64,000 nucleotides of DNA from NCBI RefSeq assembly GCF_028649535.1, contig NZ_JAQSJE010000001.1, forward strand, positions 1 to 64,000. The letters are read 5' to 3'. The position numbers were made by a program, and so were the translations under genes. Under the pieces are notes generated by a model. The model was not told the DNA's origin, did not search any database, and saw only the letters and a program-made list of their open reading frames with translations. This document shows, piece by piece, positions 49,605-60,666 of the stretch (position 1 is the first letter of the stretch; each line of letters begins with the position of its first letter). The stretch comes from Mannheimia cairinae (GTDB taxonomy: Bacteria; Pseudomonadota; Gammaproteobacteria; Enterobacterales; Pasteurellaceae).

Positions 49605-50651
49605 TTATTCCTTTTCGCCCACTTCTGCCACCACAAATGGCACAAGATCCTTTTTCTTTTTCAAGAGATTTTGCTCTCTAAAATTAATTGGAAAGTGACA
49701 AGCAAATTCGTGTTGTTTTACCTTTATCAGTGGCGGTTTATTCACACATTTTTTCTGGGCAAATGGGCAACGTGGCCCAAGCCGACATCCTATTGGCATT
49801 TCTTGTAGCATTGGGACTGACCCTCGAAGCGTATTTAAACTACTTTTAAAAGCTAAGGGTTGAGAAAAGTCTGGGGAGCTATGCAATAGTACTCGAGTAT
49901 AAGGATGATAAGGTGATTCTAAAATAGTTTCTTTATCTGCAATCTCAACGGTTTGTCCACAATAAAGTACATTATAAGAATCCACCCAATTTTTAATACT
50001 TTTCATATCATTGCTAACAAGTAAGATTGATGTGCCTAAATTCTTATTCATACTTGAAAGTAATCGATAGATTTGTAATTGCGTTGTGGCTTCCATAATG
50101 TTTGTCGGCTCATCTGCAACCAGTAATCTAGGTTGATTTGCTACTGCCATGGCAATCATTACTTTTTGAGCTTCACCTTCTGTAATATCAATTGGATAGC
50201 TGCTCATAATATCCTTATGATCTCGAATACCCACTCGGTGCAAGAGTTCAATCGCTTTTTTCTTTTTCCAACCAAACCATTGCCACCATTTTCCTTTAAA
50301 ATTAATGGTTTGCATAAGCTGCTTACCAACAGGCAAACTTGGGTCTAAGCTGGTTAAAGGATCTTGAAACACCATTGTAATTTGGTCACCCACTAATTTT
50401 CTACGCTCTTTAGGTGATAACTTAAGTAACTCTATATCATCAAAGCGAAAGCGATCGGCGGTAACAATCCATTCATCTTTAGTAATTCCACAAATTACTT
50501 TTGCTATTAAGCTTTTTCCTGAACCGGACTCACCAACTAACCCACATATTTCACCCTCATCTAGGGTTAGATTGATGTTGTCGATCATTTTTACTCGCCC
50601 TTTAGGCGTGTTAATTTCGATACTTAAATGGCGAATATCCAGTAATGCCAT
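49605..50651 (-). CDS. sapD: Peptide ABC transporter ATPase SapD
   Basis: 348 residues. Walker A GESGSGKS (about 38-45), a degenerate signature ([15 protein letters not shown] in place of LSGGQ), Walker B LLVADEP, and the oligopeptide-transporter C-terminal domain with Cys-rich [14 protein letters not shown]. The altered signature is typical of SapD. SapD powers the Sap importer, linked to antimicrobial-peptide resistance, haem and K+ (Trk) uptake. 83 bases after sapC. Normally followed by sapF; here the operon ends, so the partner ATPase is missing locally. Confidence 0.9.
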   Translation of the reverse strand: MALLDIRHLSIEINTPKGRVKMIDNINLTLDEGEICGLVGESGSGKSLIAKVICGITKDEWIVTADRFRFDDIELLKLSPKERRKLVGDQITMVFQDPLTSLDPSLPVGKQLMQTINFKGKWWQWFGWKKKKAIELLHRVGIRDHKDIMSSYPIDITEGEAQKVMIAMAVANQPRLLVADEPTNIMEATTQLQIYRLLSSMNKNLGTSILLVSNDMKSIKNWVDSYNVLYCGQTVEIADKETILESPYHPYTRVLLHSSPDFSQPLAFKSSLNTLRGSVPMLQEMPIGCRLGPRCPFAQKKCVNKPPLIKVKQHEFACHFPINFREQNLLKKKKDLVPFVVAEVGEKE

Positions 50652-50734
50652 AATGTTCCTTAATTTGTAAATTTTTAATGAAAAATAACCGCTTGTTTTA
50701 GAGTATATTGATGTTCCAAAGGAAGCGATACACC

Positions 50735-51628
50735 CTAGTCTTTTCGGTATTGTTCAAATACATTACTTAAACGTGTACCAAGCATTGTAATGCTAAAAAT
50801 ACTAAAAATAATGGCTAATCCAGGTAAAATAACCGTCCAAGGAGCAACATAGATTAACTCCATCGATTCCCTAATCATTGCCCCCCATTCTGGAGTCGGG
50901 TTTTGTGCTCCTAACATAATAAAACTTAAAGCACTAATATCTAACACGGCAATCACAAAAATATGTGAAAGTTCTTTAATTGCGACACCACTCAAATTGG
51001 GGATAATCACTTCTCGTATTAAATACCAGCGGTTTGCACCGTCTAAACGCAATGTAACAATATATTCTTTTCTTAGATGTTGTTCTGTTGCTTGATATAT
51101 TTTATGAATAAAGTGCGGTAACATCGCTAAAAAAATGGCAAGCATTGCATTCATTAAACTTGCATCCATTAATGTTGCAATAATGATGGCAATAAGCAGA
51201 ATAGGAATAAATAAAAAAGTATCAAATAAGTGGCTTATTAGCCAAACTGAACGCCCTTGCTTAAAACCCGCAATAATACCTATCGCCCCTCCTAATATAC
51301 CAATCAGTATTGTTATAAATAATGCGGAACCAACCGTATAATAAAAACCATATAAAATTCGGCTTAAAATATCTCTACCTAAATCATCCGTTCCTAAGAA
51401 ATGGCTAATTTCCCCATTTTCATCCCACGAAGGAGGCATCAATTCTAAACCGATAAATTGTTGGTTATAGTTATAAGGTGCGAGTAAACTACCAAAAAAA
51501 ACTAATGTTAATAATAAGAGAAAAAGATAAAAGCTACCAAGTGCCAGTTTATCTTTGCGGAAATACTGCCAGAATTTTTTAAGTGATTCTGTTTCTCTAA
51601 ATTGCTCAGGTTCTCTAATGAGTGCCAT
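50735..51628 (-). CDS. sapC: Peptide ABC transporter permease SapC
   Basis: 297 residues, DppC-type permease: one N-terminal helix (about 30-50), a periplasmic loop, then five helices with the EAA loop [20 protein letters not shown] (about 194-213). Start overlaps the end of sapB by 14 bases. Forms the membrane pore with SapB. Confidence 0.93.
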   Translation of the reverse strand: MALIREPEQFRETESLKKFWQYFRKDKLALGSFYLFLLLLTLVFFGSLLAPYNYNQQFIGLELMPPSWDENGEISHFLGTDDLGRDILSRILYGFYYTVGSALFITILIGILGGAIGIIAGFKQGRSVWLISHLFDTFLFIPILLIAIIIATLMDASLMNAMLAIFLAMLPHFIHKIYQATEQHLRKEYIVTLRLDGANRWYLIREVIIPNLSGVAIKELSHIFVIAVLDISALSFIMLGAQNPTPEWGAMIRESMELIYVAPWTVILPGLAIIFSIFSITMLGTRLSNVFEQYRKD

Positions 51629-52580
51629 ACCAATCCTTTTTTTCTGAAGGGTCTAAAATCACTCTGATAAACCCTGTTATCATATCCACTAATAAAACAA
51701 AAAGCCCGATGGCGACAACACCTGCAGAGATTGCATTATAATCTTGAATACTTAAAGCATAAATCAACCAACGACCAATGCCTCCCCAGCTAAAAATCGT
51801 TTCAATCAGCATTCCAAAAGCGAAGATTAATATAAAAGTGTGAGCAATCATTGGCACTAGTGATGGCAAAGTATTGCGGATAATATGCGTTCTCCAAATT
51901 CTAAATGGTGTCCAGCCTAATGTTTTAGCAATTTTAATGTAATTTTGTTTTAATACATAACTTGCTCGCTCTTGTGTTACGTGCATCATTTCTAATGTTG
52001 CAGGAATGGCTAAAATCAAAGCTGGTAATGCTAAATGGTGCAATGTGCTTTGTAACATTTTTAGCTTATAGGGGCTATCCGATAACCAAATATCAAGAAA
52101 TAAAAAACCTGTTACCGTTTCTTTTGGGTAGATAGCGTGAATTTCGCCCATAGCGGCTATCTCCCATTGATTGAGAGAGGCATAATACATCAAAACCAAA
52201 GCAAGCCAAAAAACAGGTACTGCTAAACTTAAGGAACCGAATATATTCAGTAATTTTCCCAGCATATTTTTTTGCTGTGTGGCAGAAAAAAAACCAAGTG
52301 GGATCCCTAAAATTAAGGAGATAAATAGTGCAGATAAACAAAGTGTTATCGTTGCAGGAAATACTTGTAAAATCTGCGTTGTTAAAGATTCTCCATTACT
52401 AAAACTGATACCAAAATCACCTTGTGTTAATGCTTTTACATAATTAATGTAAGATTCAAACCATTTCATATCGGTAAGGCGGTTTAGTGGATCTCGTAAT
52501 AAAATATGAAAGCTGATAATAGATAGAAATATCAACGTAATAAATGTCAGAAAAATCTTTCGGATAAATGCCGTAAACAT
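51615..52580 (-). CDS. sapB: Peptide ABC transporter permease SapB
   Basis: 321 residues, DppB-type permease with about six helices and the EAA loop AKTLGWTPFRIWRTHIIRN (about 216-234). A conserved N-terminal segment LRDPLNRL (28-35) and GDFGISFSNGE (about 54-64) mark it as SapB. One base after sapA, so it is coupled. Pairs with SapC. Confidence 0.93.
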   Translation of the reverse strand: MFTAFIRKIFLTFITLIFLSIISFHILLRDPLNRLTDMKWFESYINYVKALTQGDFGISFSNGESLTTQILQVFPATITLCLSALFISLILGIPLGFFSATQQKNMLGKLLNIFGSLSLAVPVFWLALVLMYYASLNQWEIAAMGEIHAIYPKETVTGFLFLDIWLSDSPYKLKMLQSTLHHLALPALILAIPATLEMMHVTQERASYVLKQNYIKIAKTLGWTPFRIWRTHIIRNTLPSLVPMIAHTFILIFAFGMLIETIFSWGGIGRWLIYALSIQDYNAISAGVVAIGLFVLLVDMITGFIRVILDPSEKKDWYGTH

Positions 52581-52581
52581 A

Positions 52582-54294
52582 TTATTTTCCTTTTTCCTTA
52601 TCCGATCTTAATTGTAATTCAGATAATTTAACTTGCCCAAATGGTGAAATATCCGCATTTTGGATAGCGGTATTCACGGCTAATACTCTATTTGCATTGA
52701 CTAAAGGTAAAATAGGTAACTGCTCTTCCAATAATTTTTGTGCAAATTCGTATAATAAATTGGTTGATGCACTATCTTCACTTAATCGAGCTGTTTGTAG
52801 CCAAAAATCAAAATCCTCATTACACCAATTTGATAAATTAGTTACTGTATCAGCAGCTTTACAACTTAGTAATGCTTCTAAAAAATGGTTTGGATCTAAA
52901 TTATTTGCTAACCAACCACCTAAAATTAGGTCGTAGTCTGCTGTTTTATTCTCTAATTGTTGCACCAAATAAGCTCGGCTGACTTGGCGAATACGAACAT
53001 CTATTTGCTGTGTGGCTAAATCAGAACGAATCATCTCCGCCATTTTAATAGGATGCGGATTATAAACCCGTTTTTCATCAATTACCCATAATATCAAGCG
53101 GTTATTTTTTGCAGAATTTTTACCATTTTCGACCGCTTGTGTTGCAGGAACCATATTAGCAATATAAGGGTAGCTCTCTATATTTTTCTTTTCCCATAGA
53201 GTCGTTGGCAACACATTATCTGCAACTTCTGCAATACCATAAAAAAGTTTATCAGCTATTCTTTTACGGTTTATACTGCGTGCAATTTTCTGGCGAAGAG
53301 CTAAATCTTTACCAATCTCTTTTTGCATATTAAACGCTAAATAAGCTAAATTAGCACCTTTACTACTAATTAAATGCTCATTTTGTAAAACCGATAATTG
53401 ACTAGGCTCGGGAAAAGCAACGATATTACATTCATTATTTAAAAACTTAGCCATTCTACCTGTTGCTTCTGTTGAAAAATCAATAATCATATTCTGAATA
53501 TGGGCTTTTTCTCCCCAATAATCTAAATTAGGCTTTAGGCGTACATTGTTATTATTTTCATAGCTTTCTAACTGATAAACACCTGTGCCAATAGGCAATA
53601 AATCAAGCTGAACTAAATTTTCATCAGCATTAAGTTGCAAGGCATACTCTTTAGATAAAATAACAGCATACTGGCTGGCAAGATGGGCCATAATGGAAGA
53701 ATCTGGCTTAGTTAGCTCAATTTTTACGACATAGTTTGATGGTGCACTAATTTTGGCGATTTTATTACGTAAATCCACACTTTCAAAATAAGGGAAATAG
53801 ATTTGACTGGCTGCCTTTTGGTACATATAACTTTGGCGTTGATGATGCAAAATCCCCTTTGATAAAGCAGGGCTGACCTCTGGCAACTCAGAGTTGATCC
53901 CAATCATTCTATTTAATGAAAAAACCACATCATCAGCATTAAATTCTCTTGTTGGGGTAAACCAGCTCGTTGTATGGAAAGCCACATTTTTGCGTAAATG
54001 TAGCGTAATTTCCAAGCCATTTTCACTAATAGAATAACGCTCTGCCAATGCTGGTTCTAGTCGATTTTTATGTGGATTAAATTCTACTAATTTATCGTAA
54101 ATTTGTTCAGTAACCACATTCATATTGGAACTCACATCTGACTTTTGTGGGTTAAATGAAAAGCCTGATGAAGTAGTACAATAAATTAAACTATTGACTA
54201 ACAACTCTTTAGGGATACTTGGTGCAGCCCAAGCGGTTGAATTTGCAGATAAATTTGCAAAAATCACAGAAAAAATAACCGCTAGTTTATTCAT
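52582..54294 (-). CDS. sapA: Periplasmic peptide-binding protein SapA
   Basis: SBP family 5 binding protein, 570 residues from the start at 54294 (MNKLAVIFS); an ATG three codons earlier is possible. Signal peptide about 1-23 (cut after STAWA). Typical motifs: YDKLVEFNPHKNRLEPALAE, the family ADDVVFSLNRM segment and GTGVYQLESY. In nontypeable Haemophilus SapA binds antimicrobial peptides and haem. The start overlaps the end of tyrR by eight bases, placing sapABCD in one transcript with the regulator. Confidence 0.9.
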   Translation of the reverse strand: MNKLAVIFSVIFANLSANSTAWAAPSIPKELLVNSLIYCTTSSGFSFNPQKSDVSSNMNVVTEQIYDKLVEFNPHKNRLEPALAERYSISENGLEITLHLRKNVAFHTTSWFTPTREFNADDVVFSLNRMIGINSELPEVSPALSKGILHHQRQSYMYQKAASQIYFPYFESVDLRNKIAKISAPSNYVVKIELTKPDSSIMAHLASQYAVILSKEYALQLNADENLVQLDLLPIGTGVYQLESYENNNNVRLKPNLDYWGEKAHIQNMIIDFSTEATGRMAKFLNNECNIVAFPEPSQLSVLQNEHLISSKGANLAYLAFNMQKEIGKDLALRQKIARSINRKRIADKLFYGIAEVADNVLPTTLWEKKNIESYPYIANMVPATQAVENGKNSAKNNRLILWVIDEKRVYNPHPIKMAEMIRSDLATQQIDVRIRQVSRAYLVQQLENKTADYDLILGGWLANNLDPNHFLEALLSCKAADTVTNLSNWCNEDFDFWLQTARLSEDSASTNLLYEFAQKLLEEQLPILPLVNANRVLAVNTAIQNADISPFGQVKLSELQLRSDKEKGK

Positions 54295-55249
54295 TTTTAC
54301 CATTTCCGTTTTTTGTTAAGCCATATTGACGCAATTTATTGGCGACTGCCGTATGTGATAAACCTAAGCGTTGTGCTAATTTTCGAGTACTTGGATATTC
54401 GGCATAGAACTTTCTTAGTAATTGAGCTTCGTACTGATTCATTAACTCTTCTAATGTCGCATTACCCGTTTCAATTTCTTCTATCGGCGGAAGTTCATTT
54501 GGTAAATTTAAGTCTTTTACTGCTAAACGATAGCTATGCGAAAGCGTACAAGCACGATAAATTGCATTATAAAGCTCTCTTAAATTACCTGGCCAGCGAT
54601 GGTTCTGTAAGGCTGTTAAAAATTGTTCATCGTACTCTAATTTACTTACACCAAGTTGCTCGCTAACTTGTGCAATAAAATAATCCGCCAATAATGGAAT
54701 ATCTTCTTTTCTTTCACGTAGTGGTGGCAAATCTAGGGTTAAAACATTTAAGCGATGATAAAGATCTTCTCTCACTTTTCCTTCGGCAACCAACTGGGAT
54801 AACGGCTTTTGAGAAGTGCAAACCACTCTTACATCAACCTGAACCTCTTTATCTTCGCCGACTCGGCGAAAAGATCCATCATTTAAAAATCGGAGCAATT
54901 TTGCTTGCATATCTTTTGATAATTCGGAAATAGAATCCAGTAATACGGTGCCACCATTGGCGTATTCAAAAAAGCCGATGCTTTCTATGCCATTTCCACG
55001 ATGCCCAAACATTTCTGTTTCAGCCTCATCTGCCGGCAAACCCGCACAATTTACTGCAATAAATTTTTGTGTATTGCGAGAACTAAAATTATGGCAAGCC
55101 TTAGCAAATAAATCTTTACCTGTTCCTGTTTCGCCTTGAATTAATAGCGGAGCGTTTAAATTTGCGAATTTTTTAGCTTGTTCAATAATTTGTTTAATTT
55201 TTGTTGATTGACCAATAATTTTATCGAAACATTCCTGATTTTCTGCCAT
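54287..55249 (-). CDS. tyrR: TyrR-like sigma-54-family AAA regulator (short form)
   Basis: 320 residues from the start at 55249 (MAENQECF). Central AAA+ domain (about 10-235): Walker A GETGTGKD, Walker B GTVLLDSI, and RWPGNLREL near its end. C-terminal helix-turn-helix TRKLAQRLGLSHTAVANKLRQYG (about 290-312). It lacks the N-terminal ACT-PAS part of E. coli TyrR, like the short Haemophilus TyrR. The GAFTGA loop for sigma-54 contact is replaced (FGHRGNGIESIG), as expected for TyrR, which works with sigma-70. Overlaps sapA; probably autoregulated and may influence sap expression. Confidence 0.87.
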   Translation of the reverse strand: MAENQECFDKIIGQSTKIKQIIEQAKKFANLNAPLLIQGETGTGKDLFAKACHNFSSRNTQKFIAVNCAGLPADEAETEMFGHRGNGIESIGFFEYANGGTVLLDSISELSKDMQAKLLRFLNDGSFRRVGEDKEVQVDVRVVCTSQKPLSQLVAEGKVREDLYHRLNVLTLDLPPLRERKEDIPLLADYFIAQVSEQLGVSKLEYDEQFLTALQNHRWPGNLRELYNAIYRACTLSHSYRLAVKDLNLPNELPPIEEIETGNATLEELMNQYEAQLLRKFYAEYPSTRKLAQRLGLSHTAVANKLRQYGLTKNGNGKNE

Positions 55250-55278
55250 ATATTTGCCCCCCTTTACTTGCAAAATAA

Positions 55279-56028
<750 letters not shown>

Positions 56029-56032
56029 TCTC

Positions 56033-56058
56033 AAAAGGCGTTCTTATGAACGCCTTTT
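56033..56058. terminator. Terminator of gmhA
   Basis: AAAAGGCGTTC (56033-56043) pairs perfectly with GAACGCCTTTT (56048-56058) around TTAT. It serves gmhA and the convergent ycgN. Confidence 0.9.
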
Positions 56059-56061
56059 CTA

Positions 56062-56517
56062 TTAAACCTCATCTATCACAAATTCAAACCAATCAATCAC
56101 ATCTTTTTCATGAATACCATTAGCAATGAGCACACCTGCATTTTTAACAGAATTCGGATCTTGGGAGACTAATGGGTGCCAATCAAATAGAGGCTTACCT
56201 TCATAAAGTAAGCGATAAGCACAAGTTTTTGGTAACCAACCAAAATCAGGTAAATTCTTTTTTGTAAGTTTCGTGCAATCTGACTCTATCTTAAAACGGT
56301 TCAGATAATTTGTGCAATGCCCACTAGTTACATCTAATAAATTACAAGCAACTGAAGTGTAATAAAGCCTTTCTCGCTTACCTCGCCCTTGAATATATTT
56401 ACGATAGCAACATTTACCACAGCCATCGCATAAGGCTTCCCATTCGGCCTCATTCATTTCTAATAGCGTTTTTTTCTGCCAAAAATTAGGCTCAATATTA
56501 TGTAAGTTAGGTAACAT
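56062..56517 (-). CDS. ycgN: YcgN family cysteine cluster protein (UPF0260)
   Basis: 151 residues. Cys-rich motif ALCDGCGKCCYRK (about 28-40) and further Cys at CNLLDV, CTNYL, DCTKL and KTCAYRLL, fitting a metal or Fe-S cluster as annotated for CxxCxxCC families. Segment LPKTCAYRLLYEGKPLFDWHPLVS is typical of YcgN. Function unknown. Five bases after the ybjQ-like gene, so it is part of the rdgB operon. Confidence 0.9.
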   Translation of the reverse strand: MLPNLHNIEPNFWQKKTLLEMNEAEWEALCDGCGKCCYRKYIQGRGKRERLYYTSVACNLLDVTSGHCTNYLNRFKIESDCTKLTKKNLPDFGWLPKTCAYRLLYEGKPLFDWHPLVSQDPNSVKNAGVLIANGIHEKDVIDWFEFVIDEV

Positions 56518-56522
56518 ATTAA

Positions 56523-56843
56523 CTAGCGAACCACCACTGCCGTACCCGTTGCCACCACAATAAACATTCCTTTATCGCCCCCCATTGATTGATATTCCAT
56601 TGAAACACCAACCACGGCATTAGCTCCTACTTTTTTAGCTTCTTTTTCAAGCTCCGCTAATGCTTCTTTACGAGAACGATGTAGCTTACTTTCGTAAGCT
56701 CCAGAACGTCCGCCAATCACATCGGTAATGCCTGCTAAAAAATCACGGATAAAATTAGCACCAGAGACAACCTCTCCAAATACTAAACCTTTATACTCTA
56801 TAATTTGTCTGCCTTCTATCATCGGCGTTGTAGTCACAATCAT
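56523..56843 (-). CDS. ybjQ: YbjQ family protein (UPF0145)
   Basis: 106 residues with the family's [20 protein letters not shown] start and [17 protein letters not shown] motif (about 73-89). The fold is a small alpha/beta pentamer of unknown role. The start overlaps the rdgB stop by one base (TAATG), so it is translationally coupled. Confidence 0.88.
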   Translation of the reverse strand: MIVTTTPMIEGRQIIEYKGLVFGEVVSGANFIRDFLAGITDVIGGRSGAYESKLHRSRKEALAELEKEAKKVGANAVVGVSMEYQSMGGDKGMFIVVATGTAVVVR

Positions 56844-57439
56844 TATTTATTTCCTTCTAGCTGCTGTTTTAAGCTTTCTAGTGCAATCGCACGATGCGAA
56901 ATCGCTTTTTTCTCTTTCGTTTCTAATTCGGCAAAAGTTAGATTCTTAGGTGGGTAAAAAAACAGAGAGTCGTAACCGAAACCATTTTCCCCTCGTTCTT
57001 CAGTTAAGATTTCACCAAAACATTCTCCTAATGCAATATAAGGCGTCGGATCTGTTTCGTGTCTTAAAAACACAATACAACTTACAAATTTTGCTTGGCG
57101 ATTATCTTCCTCTGCCATTTCAGCAAGCAATTTTTGGCGATTATCCGCATCTGTGGCATTTTCCCCAGCAAAACGAGCGGAATATAACCCAGGAGCCCCG
57201 CCTAATACTTCTACAGATAAACCTGAATCATCTGCGATTGCAGGTAATCCTGTCATTTTTGAGGCATAGCGTGCTTTAATTAGTGCATTTTCCACAAAGG
57301 TTAAGCCCGTTTCTTCTGGCGATTCAATCCCAAATTCAGTTTGGGCAACCACCTCAAAACCAAATTGTGATAACACATCAGCCATTTCTTTCACTTTACC
57401 AGCATTACCTGTTGCCAGTACAATTTTTGTTTTATTCAT
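56843..57439 (-). CDS. rdgB: XTP/dITP diphosphatase
   Basis: 198 residues from ATG 57439 ([12 protein letters not shown]); a six-codon extension is open. House-cleaning NTPase that removes ITP, dITP and XTP. Motifs: [48 protein letters not shown] (metal and base recognition) and SHRAIAL at the end. First gene of rdgB-ybjQ-ycgN. Confidence 0.94.
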   Translation of the reverse strand: MNKTKIVLATGNAGKVKEMADVLSQFGFEVVAQTEFGIESPEETGLTFVENALIKARYASKMTGLPAIADDSGLSVEVLGGAPGLYSARFAGENATDADNRQKLLAEMAEEDNRQAKFVSCIVFLRHETDPTPYIALGECFGEILTEERGENGFGYDSLFFYPPKNLTFAELETKEKKAISHRAIALESLKQQLEGNK

Positions 57440-57490
57440 AGTATCTCTTTGTTGCAAAATAATATTGAAAAATAACCGCTTGACTACGTT

Positions 57491-58010
57491 TTACTCAATG
57501 CCTTTTTGATAAGACATCATCAATAAGGTTCGCCATTTATCATTACCTTGTTCATCTTTTCCCATATTCGCAATATTCGGAAAACGCCCCCATTGCTCAA
57601 AACCGTGTTTTTTTCATTAGGTTTTGACTGACGCTGTTTAGCTCAAAAACATATGCCATCAATGTATGAATATTATGATTGAGCATCTCTGCTTGCATAA
57701 ATTCAATAATTTTTGAACCGTAGCCTTTCCCCTTTGCTTTTGCATCTAAATAAATGCTAATTTCAGCCGTATGGATAAATGCTGATCGTTCATAAAAAGG
57801 TGAGAAACTAAACCAACCTGCAATGCCTGTTTCATCTTCTACCGTCCATAATGGGTATTGTTTGCTATTCAAATGAAAGTCAAACCATTTTCTACGGTTT
57901 TCTGTTGTTGCCAACTTCAAATCTGCTGTAATTTGATGGGTGGGAATTGCTTGATTATATATCGCTAATATCGCTTTAAAATCCGCTTCTACTGTTTTTC
58001 GGATCTGCAT
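57491..58010 (-). pseudogene. GNAT acetyltransferase (phosphinothricin-acetyltransferase-like), frameshifted at an A7 tract
   Basis: Start at 58010 (MQIRKTVEADF) after AAGGAT. The GNAT fold is plain: AIYNQAI, GIAGWFSFSPF and the acetyl-CoA loop AKGKGYGSKIIEFM. The printed frame ends early at KKTRF (stop near 57597). If the run of seven A after AACCTAATG had six, reading would continue as KKHGFEQWGRFPNIANMG to a TAA at 57491, the normal end of this family, giving about 172 residues. So one extra A in a homopolymer truncates the protein. Slippage variation, sequencing error or true loss are all possible. Confidence 0.82.
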
Positions 58011-58055
58011 TGTTATATCCTTGAATAATCTTCTTTGCAAAATTTTGTAAAAAAA

Positions 58056-59747
58056 CTACCGCTTGCTTATCATATTCGGTAATACAACCTGTACTTTTAC
58101 ACCGCCGTTTTCGCTATTTTGGATAGCAAAATCAGCTTTTAACTCTGCTGCTCGTTCTTGCATAATCGTTAATCCATAATGGCCTTCTAATTGGGTATTA
58201 GCTGGTAGGCCTTTTCCATTGTCTTGAATGATCAAACAGTGTTCGCCATCATCGTTAGTTTTTGCAATTACGTTTATTTCCGTCGCTTCTGAATGTTTAA
58301 TCGCATTAATGACTGCCTCTCGAACAATTTGTAAAACGTGTACTTGTTGTTGTGCATTAAACATATGTGAAGGTAATTTACAACTTAAGCGAATTTGTGC
58401 TGTGGTTTTAGGCCTTAAATTCTCTAGCGTTTTTTCAAGGGCTTGTTGTAAATTTGCCTCTTGAATAGTTAGCCTAAAGGTTGTCAGCAGTTCTCTGAGC
58501 TGACTATAGGCATCGTTTAATGCTTTTTCAAATACCGCTAAGATTTCATTTCGTTTTTCATCTGTTTTGGCTAATTTCAAAAGACTTACTTGAATTTTAA
58601 AGAAAGTGAGTGATTGTGCCAATGAGTCGTGCAATTCACGAGCAATGATAGCCCTTTCTTCCATTAGCACGAGTTGCTGTTGTTGTTTTTGTACTTGCAC
58701 AACATATAAACTTCGCCCAATCATTTCTGAGACATTCTGGATCACCCTTTCATCTGGGCAAACAAGAGAAGCTTTCCAGCGTAATTTGCCTATTTTTTCA
58801 TTTTCAATAGCAATTTCACTGCTATTCCAAGCAACATCTTCGTTATCATCAATAAGCACATTCCAATAGTCTGCACCATATACTTGCAATTCAATACCGT
58901 GTAAGTGTTCATTATCGGCTATTGTTTTAAGCACTTGATGTAACACATCTTTATCAATAGGTTTTGCTGTTAGTAGTTGAGAGCATTGATATAACACTAA
59001 TAATGAACGGTTTACCGCCAATAAACGACGTGTTTTATCTTGTACTTTTTCCTCAAGGGAAGTGTAAAATTTCAATAGTTCATTAGACATACCCGTAAAA
59101 GTTTCTGAAAGCACGCCTAATTCATTTCGTTCTGTAACAGCTAACTTGATGTGATCAAAATCTTTATTTTGAACCTGAATACTAGCCTTAACTAATTGTT
59201 TAAGTGGGATAATAATATTTTTACGAGTGTACCAAACTCCGAAATAAGCAAGGGCAATAATCAATAACATTGAAACAGCTATTACCCCAGTTGCAATCTT
59301 TAATTTTAATTCGGCAAATTCTTGTAGTCGAAAAACAAAATCATCAACCTGTTGTACATAGCCATCAATATGTGCAACATAGCTTTCTCGGTCTCCATCA
59401 TTAAGATAAGATTGCATTGCATACCAATCTTTCAACAACTGTTGATAGCTTTGCACAACATTACTCGGTAATAAAAAACTATCTTTTAATGAGCTTAACT
59501 CAACGGAATGCAAAGTACGGTGATACTCTAGCAGTCGCTCTGGCAATACCTCTCGTTTACTATCCATTTCAGATAATAAACGATAACTTTGCATACGTAG
59601 TGAGCCAGACACATTAATTAAGCTGGCATCAGATTTGTTACTCCACATAATGCCAAGTGAAATGCCACTAATAATTGAGGCAAACACAATCATTATTAAG
59701 AAATAAAGCCCAATACGTCTGGCAATCGAATCTTTTGGTTTAATCAT
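58056..59747 (-). CDS. narQ: Nitrate/nitrite sensor histidine kinase NarQ
   Basis: 563 residues. Membrane helix 1 (about 12-32), periplasmic domain with the nitrate-binding P-box SLINVSGSLRMQSYRLL (about 37-53), helix 2 (about 151-170), HAMP (about 172-225), a GAF-like/Cys region, then HisKA_3 with phosphorylated His in ARELHDSLAQSLTF (about 366-379), and HATPase with IQDNGKGLP and GLTIMQERA. It pairs with NarP elsewhere to switch on nitrate respiration. Only one nitrate sensor is seen in this window, as in Haemophilus. Confidence 0.93.
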   Translation of the reverse strand: MIKPKDSIARRIGLYFLIMIVFASIISGISLGIMWSNKSDASLINVSGSLRMQSYRLLSEMDSKREVLPERLLEYHRTLHSVELSSLKDSFLLPSNVVQSYQQLLKDWYAMQSYLNDGDRESYVAHIDGYVQQVDDFVFRLQEFAELKLKIATGVIAVSMLLIIALAYFGVWYTRKNIIIPLKQLVKASIQVQNKDFDHIKLAVTERNELGVLSETFTGMSNELLKFYTSLEEKVQDKTRRLLAVNRSLLVLYQCSQLLTAKPIDKDVLHQVLKTIADNEHLHGIELQVYGADYWNVLIDDNEDVAWNSSEIAIENEKIGKLRWKASLVCPDERVIQNVSEMIGRSLYVVQVQKQQQQLVLMEERAIIARELHDSLAQSLTFFKIQVSLLKLAKTDEKRNEILAVFEKALNDAYSQLRELLTTFRLTIQEANLQQALEKTLENLRPKTTAQIRLSCKLPSHMFNAQQQVHVLQIVREAVINAIKHSEATEINVIAKTNDDGEHCLIIQDNGKGLPANTQLEGHYGLTIMQERAAELKADFAIQNSENGGVKVQVVLPNMISKR

Positions 59748-59751
59748 AATA

Positions 59752-60570
59752 TTAAAGATTAAATTGAGCTTTTAGTTCGTAAGCAATACTGTCTTCGTTA
59801 TTTGAGCCGATTGTCTTCTTCGCTTTTTGTCGAACTTCTTGTTCAGAACCGCCCATTGCAATACCTAAACCAACCGTTTCTAACATTGAAATATCATTAA
59901 AATTATCGCCGAATGCAATTACATTTTGTGGTTCAATACCTTCCATTTTTAGTAATTCTACTAGTCTTGAACCTTTCGTATTACCTACACTAGTAATATC
60001 TACCCGATCCACCCAAGACCATTCAGGGCTTACTTTATCAAGCGGTAGTTTTTCCACAAATTTTTGCATTTTATTTAAATCAGGATCACTAATTAGCACT
60101 TTCCAAACGGTAATGCCTTTTTCAATTTCTTGCTGAAAACTCTCGACTTGGTGCACATCAGGGCGAACGGATTCAGGGCAAGATTGCACCCAGTTTTGGA
60201 ATTTTGCGAAATGCGGGTTTAGCTCTTCGTAAGTCATTGCGTCTTTAAAATAAACTGCCGTATGAATCCCCTCTGATTGAGCTTGAGTAATGAGATTTAA
60301 TGCTAATTCAGGCGATAATGGATTTCCTGTCAAAATTTTTTCATTTTTGAAATCGTAAACATAAGTACCATTACAACAAATTACCGGAGTGTCTAAATCT
60401 ATTTCAGCGTAATAAGGGCGAACTGCAGTGTGATGTCTACCCGTTACAAAATATACCTTTATGCCTTTTTCTCTTATCTTTTGAATAGCTTGTTTGCTCG
60501 ATTCTAAGATCGTAGCATTTGATGAAAGTAATGTGCCGTCTAAATCAAAAGCAACCGCTTGGTAGGTCAT
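59752..60570 (-). CDS. Cof-type HAD phosphatase
   Basis: 272 residues, HAD subclass IIB: motif I FDLDGTLLSS (8-17), motif II VTGRHH, motif III Lys in NTKGSRL, and motif IV FGDNFNDISML (about 221-231). Members dephosphorylate sugar phosphates, PLP or FMN; the substrate is not readable. Four bases after narQ's stop side on the same strand, upstream of it in the transcript, so the two may be cotranscribed. Confidence 0.88.
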   Translation of the reverse strand: MTYQAVAFDLDGTLLSSNATILESSKQAIQKIREKGIKVYFVTGRHHTAVRPYYAEIDLDTPVICCNGTYVYDFKNEKILTGNPLSPELALNLITQAQSEGIHTAVYFKDAMTYEELNPHFAKFQNWVQSCPESVRPDVHQVESFQQEIEKGITVWKVLISDPDLNKMQKFVEKLPLDKVSPEWSWVDRVDITSVGNTKGSRLVELLKMEGIEPQNVIAFGDNFNDISMLETVGLGIAMGGSEQEVRQKAKKTIGSNNEDSIAYELKAQFNL

Positions 60571-60603
60571 AACATTCTCCTGTGAAGCAAAATTTAATAA
60601 GAT

Positions 60604-60633
60604 AAAAGAAAAGGCAACCTAAAAGGCTGCCTT
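60604..60633 (-). terminator. Terminator of the OmpA-type lipoprotein gene
   Basis: On the minus strand AAGGCAGCC pairs with GGTTGCCTT (one mismatch), then TTCTTTT. Lies between the lipoprotein gene and the HAD gene. Confidence 0.7.
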
Positions 60634-60666
60634 TATATTCTACTCTAAGTTAGTAAAAACTAGAAA

